Below, in pieces: positions 61,396-64,000 of a DNA stretch of 64,000 nucleotides. This DNA comes from Pontivivens nitratireducens. GTDB lineage: Bacteria > Pseudomonadota > Alphaproteobacteria > Rhodobacterales > Rhodobacteraceae. Numbering within the stretch: the first letter of the stretch is position 1; every line of letters starts with the position of its first letter. The notes under the pieces were generated by a model that was not told the DNA's origin, searched no databases, and saw only the letters and a list, made by a program, of their open reading frames with translations. The DNA lies in contig NZ_JACJUQ010000002.1 in the NCBI RefSeq assembly GCF_014235845.1, forward strand, positions 62,001 through 126,000, read 5' to 3'. A program made the position numbers and the translations under genes.

Positions 61396-63957
61396 TCAGT
61401 TGGATCGGCGCTTGGCCGCCTTATCTGTTGCCGCGCCAGCTTGAGGGTCAGCGGGGTCTTGCCGCAAGGCGTCTTCGGACCACTCGATGCCCCGTTTTCG
61501 GGCGCTGGCCAGAACTGCCTCGCGAAGGGCCTTGCTGCGATTGAGCATACGTCTGAAGCGATCTTCGTCCAGGACCAGAACGGTGGTGGGGGCGATGGCG
61601 TGGGCCTCGGTGCGTACGGATCTTTTCATCAGGATGGCCATCTGCCCGAACATCTCACCCCGGCCCAGACGCCATGTCTGGCCGGCGGTTTCCAGTTCCA
61701 CCGCGCCCGACGCGATGAAGAACACACTCTTCGCGGCGCTGTCCTTGCGGATGATGACCTCACCCGCGTTGATGTAGCGCGCTTCGAGTGCGCGACCCAA
61801 AAGTTTCAGCGCCCGCTCGTCGAATTCGGCGAACAGGGGGAATTGTTGAACCAGAGCGGTCCTTTGCAATGCGATGTCGAGGCGTGGGCGATTTTCGGCG
61901 GCGGCGCGGCGTGCGATGAGATCCTGCATCAGCGCGGTGTAGACTTCCGCTCCGATCAGGCCGTCCTCTCGCATCATGACGTATTCGCGTTCCTCCAGAC
62001 GCAGGGCCGTGCGGCGGATGAACCGTCGTTCCAGCTCTTCGGCGTAGCCGGGATATTGCAGGCGCAAACCCTCCAGCGCGGTTTCGACCATTTCGATGCG
62101 CCTCGACAGCAGTTCGTGCAGCAATTCCGCCACCCGGCGGCCGTGGATCCGGCGGATACGGCCGTCGATGAACCCGTCCAGATCGCGAAGGATCAGGCGT
62201 TGCGACAGGAAAAGCTCGAACCGGTCGGCGGTCATCTGGGCGAGCGGGGCGGAGATCGAAAATCTGCTGTTCAGGGCGACGGCGGTGCGGAACGTCTTGC
62301 CATATGCCACGCTTCTCCGGGCGGCGCGCTGATATCCGTTTCGCCCCTGGGTCCGCGCCCCTTCGATAAGCCGGTCGGCGTCGGAAATGACCTTTTCGGC
62401 CATACGGGCGGAGATCGTCCGCTCCCGAACCCGTACCAGAATGGTGTCACGTTCGTGACCTGCCAGCACGATCAGACCCAGTGCGATCCTGTCCCGGTCC
62501 AGAATATCGGCGCCTTCCTCGGCCATCTTGACGGCATCGTCCAGCCGCTCCCCGAAACGCTTGGCTTCGGAACGGACGATGTCATGGCTCAGATCGTAGT
62601 TTTCGGTGGTGCGGGCCACGTCCTCACGCACGGTTTGAAGGGCGACCGCGACGACCTGCCGGGACAGGGCCTCATCCAGCGGGGCGAGCCGATCAAGCCC
62701 CAGACGCCCGATGATCCAGCGCAGCGTCGTGCCCTGTACGATCAACGTGAACAAGGTGAAGCCCGTGGCAAGGATGCCGACAACCCGCTGGATGCCGTCC
62801 GGTACGCGAAAACTCTCGGTCACGGCCAGTGCGAGCGCCAGCGTCACAGCACCCCGCAATCCCCCCCAGAGGATCGCCACCCTGTAGGGTCGATCCACCG
62901 CGGGCGACATCCGTAGTTTCGTCAGCAGCGGCAACAGCCCGAACAGGATCAACGCCCGCGCCATGATCGCGGCCAGGATCACGACCGCGACCAGCGCGAA
63001 ATCCTCGACCCTGGCTTCCTCCAGCAGGCGGGGGATCAGCAATGCGGCAAGGATAAAGATCAACGCCCCGGCCCAATGTGCCAGCACGTCCCACAACTCG
63101 CGCAGGTTGGTCCAGGCCTGCGGGGGCAACCGGCCCGGCGCCGTCAGGTTCAGGGTCAACCCCGCCGCCACGACGGCGATCACACCGGATGCGCCGATGC
63201 TTTGTTCGGCCACGATATAGGCAAGGTAGGGAAGCGCGACGGAGATCGTGATCTGCGCCAGTTCGTGATTGCTGAACATCGCCATGATCCACACCGCGAT
63301 GCGCGCGGCCAGCCAGCCTGTCAGCGCACCGCCCGCGATCAGGACCGGGAATTGCGTCAGTGCATCGGTCAAGCTGGGGTCGGGCATTCCCAGCATGACG
63401 AATCCCATGAACAGGCCGAACAGGGCGATGGCGGCGGCATCGTTGAGAAGGCTCTCCCCCTCGATGATGCGGGCAAGGCGACGCGGGGCTGACATCGACC
63501 GGAAGATTGAGACCACCGCCGACGGATCCGTGGTGGACACGATCGCCCCGACCAGCAAACAAGCCGCCAGTGGCAGCGAACTGACCCATGACAGGGCGTA
63601 CCCGACGCTGAGCGTGGCCACGACGACAGCCACCACGGCCATCACCATGATCGGCACCCAGTCATCAACCATACGTCGCAGGTTCATCCCCAGCGTGGCC
63701 TGAAACAGCAATGTGGGCAGAAAGACGTACAGAAAGACGTTGGATCGGATCGGCAGACCCAGAATCGCCTCTGCCATGGGATTCAGGGCATCCGTCAGCT
63801 CCGTGCGCAGCAGAAAGGTCGCTCCCATACCGATCAGCACGCCGATCACGGCCAGGATCACACTGTACGGAAGGCGCACCCGCGCGGCGAGCGGTTCCGC
63901 TGCGCCGATGACAACGAAAAAACATGCGATTATTGTGGTGATAAGTACGATGTCCAT
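61396..63957 (-). CDS. CPA1-type Na+/H+ antiporter with C-terminal cyclic-nucleotide-binding domain
   Basis: 853 residues. About twelve helices in the first ~430 residues with VGAIVSTTDPSAVVSIF (the CPA1 TDP motif) near 137 and EGESLLNDAAAIALFGLF near 167 (the ND ion site). A long soluble, Arg/Glu-rich cytosolic region follows. Near residues 700-810 is a cNMP-binding-like domain (INAGEVIIRKDSAAKSVFFIASGAVEL, GRGEMFGQMAIL). Resembles NhaP/SOS1-like exchangers, in which the tail gates ion exchange. It is monocistronic here. Confidence 0.92.
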   Translation of the reverse strand: MDIVLITTIIACFFVVIGAAEPLAARVRLPYSVILAVIGVLIGMGATFLLRTELTDALNPMAEAILGLPIRSNVFLYVFLPTLLFQATLGMNLRRMVDDWVPIMVMAVVAVVVATLSVGYALSWVSSLPLAACLLVGAIVSTTDPSAVVSIFRSMSAPRRLARIIEGESLLNDAAAIALFGLFMGFVMLGMPDPSLTDALTQFPVLIAGGALTGWLAARIAVWIMAMFSNHELAQITISVALPYLAYIVAEQSIGASGVIAVVAAGLTLNLTAPGRLPPQAWTNLRELWDVLAHWAGALIFILAALLIPRLLEEARVEDFALVAVVILAAIMARALILFGLLPLLTKLRMSPAVDRPYRVAILWGGLRGAVTLALALAVTESFRVPDGIQRVVGILATGFTLFTLIVQGTTLRWIIGRLGLDRLAPLDEALSRQVVAVALQTVREDVARTTENYDLSHDIVRSEAKRFGERLDDAVKMAEEGADILDRDRIALGLIVLAGHERDTILVRVRERTISARMAEKVISDADRLIEGARTQGRNGYQRAARRSVAYGKTFRTAVALNSRFSISAPLAQMTADRFELFLSQRLILRDLDGFIDGRIRRIHGRRVAELLHELLSRRIEMVETALEGLRLQYPGYAEELERRFIRRTALRLEEREYVMMREDGLIGAEVYTALMQDLIARRAAAENRPRLDIALQRTALVQQFPLFAEFDERALKLLGRALEARYINAGEVIIRKDSAAKSVFFIASGAVELETAGQTWRLGRGEMFGQMAILMKRSVRTEAHAIAPTTVLVLDEDRFRRMLNRSKALREAVLASARKRGIEWSEDALRQDPADPQAGAATDKAAKRRSN

Positions 63958-64000
63958 ATGCTTGAGATAGCAGAACCCGGCCCCGGCGTACCCCCGATTT

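Noticed and set aside
1-64000. CRISPR arrays, phage modules or toxin-antitoxin pairs
   Set aside because: No regularly spaced repeats with spacers, no structural phage genes and no small antitoxin/toxin pair were recognised.

Overview
The window is a GC-rich (low-to-mid 60s % by eye), densely coded stretch of an alphaproteobacterial chromosome. Gene content (BatA/DUF4159 membrane-protein pair, glcDEF, pcaD-pcaB, a DUF5765 protein, cbpA-cbpM, an FnrL/FixK-type regulon) points to Rhodobacterales, probably a roseobacter-like or related aerobic/facultative species. This placement is inference from gene families; no 16S gene is present.

Layout. 1-5.6 kb: two large membrane proteins of a BatA/DUF4159 type operon, convergent with a DUF599 gene. 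5.7-9.7 kb: glcD-glcE-glcF glycolate oxidase, with a GntR-type palindrome just upstream. 9.75-11.15 kb: a secreted trypsin-like protease, then an Hsp20 gene with a sigma-32-like promoter, a ROSE-like RNA thermometer in the 5' UTR and a good terminator. 11.2-13 kb: a dead fragment of an acyl-CoA synthetase, a small unknown gene and a PaaK-like ligase. 13-17.1 kb: thiE, a cupin (DUF985), pcaB, pcaD (nucleophile position apparently changed to Gly) and a divergent IclR regulator. 17.2-22.2 kb: tRNA-Asn followed by an accessory-looking segment with an SDR and a periplasmic molybdenum hydroxylase set (IorA-IorB-dihaem cytochrome c). 22.5-26.9 kb: an RND efflux pair behind a TetR-type operator without a regulator gene nearby. 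27-32 kb: a yhiI-rbbA-yhhJ ABC exporter operon.

32-60.8 kb is the striking part. Nine FNR/FixK-type boxes (TTGAN-N4-NTCAA) lie in the promoter regions of most transcription units: yhiI-rbbA-yhhJ, hdeD/cbpA-cbpM-DUF5765, an SDR, a CBS-linked site-2 protease, a VIT1-like transporter, a CPA2 antiporter/BMP-nupABC-pfkB, a pentahaem cytochrome c/nqrABCDEF-apbE-nqrM-CBS, a universal stress protein and a phasin. The block also encodes a FixK-like regulator whose recognition helix has E-x-x-S-R, an OmpR-type response regulator, and a hybrid PAS kinase with the FixL haem-pocket His and Arg. It reads as an island for life at low oxygen: substrate-level ATP from a MaoC-Pta fusion and AckA, nucleoside scavenging, chaperones, stress proteins and an ion-motive NADH dehydrogenase.

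The Nqr complex looks non-standard. NqrC keeps its SGAT flavinylation motif and NqrD/NqrE keep their Fe-S cysteines, but NqrB is only 272 residues and lacks the segment with the second FMN-accepting Thr. It is transcribed away from a five-haem cytochrome across a shared FNR box. This is the best candidate here for something not well described. 60.8-64 kb: an IS3-family transposase relic, tRNA-Thr and a large CPA1 antiporter with a C-terminal cyclic-nucleotide-binding domain.
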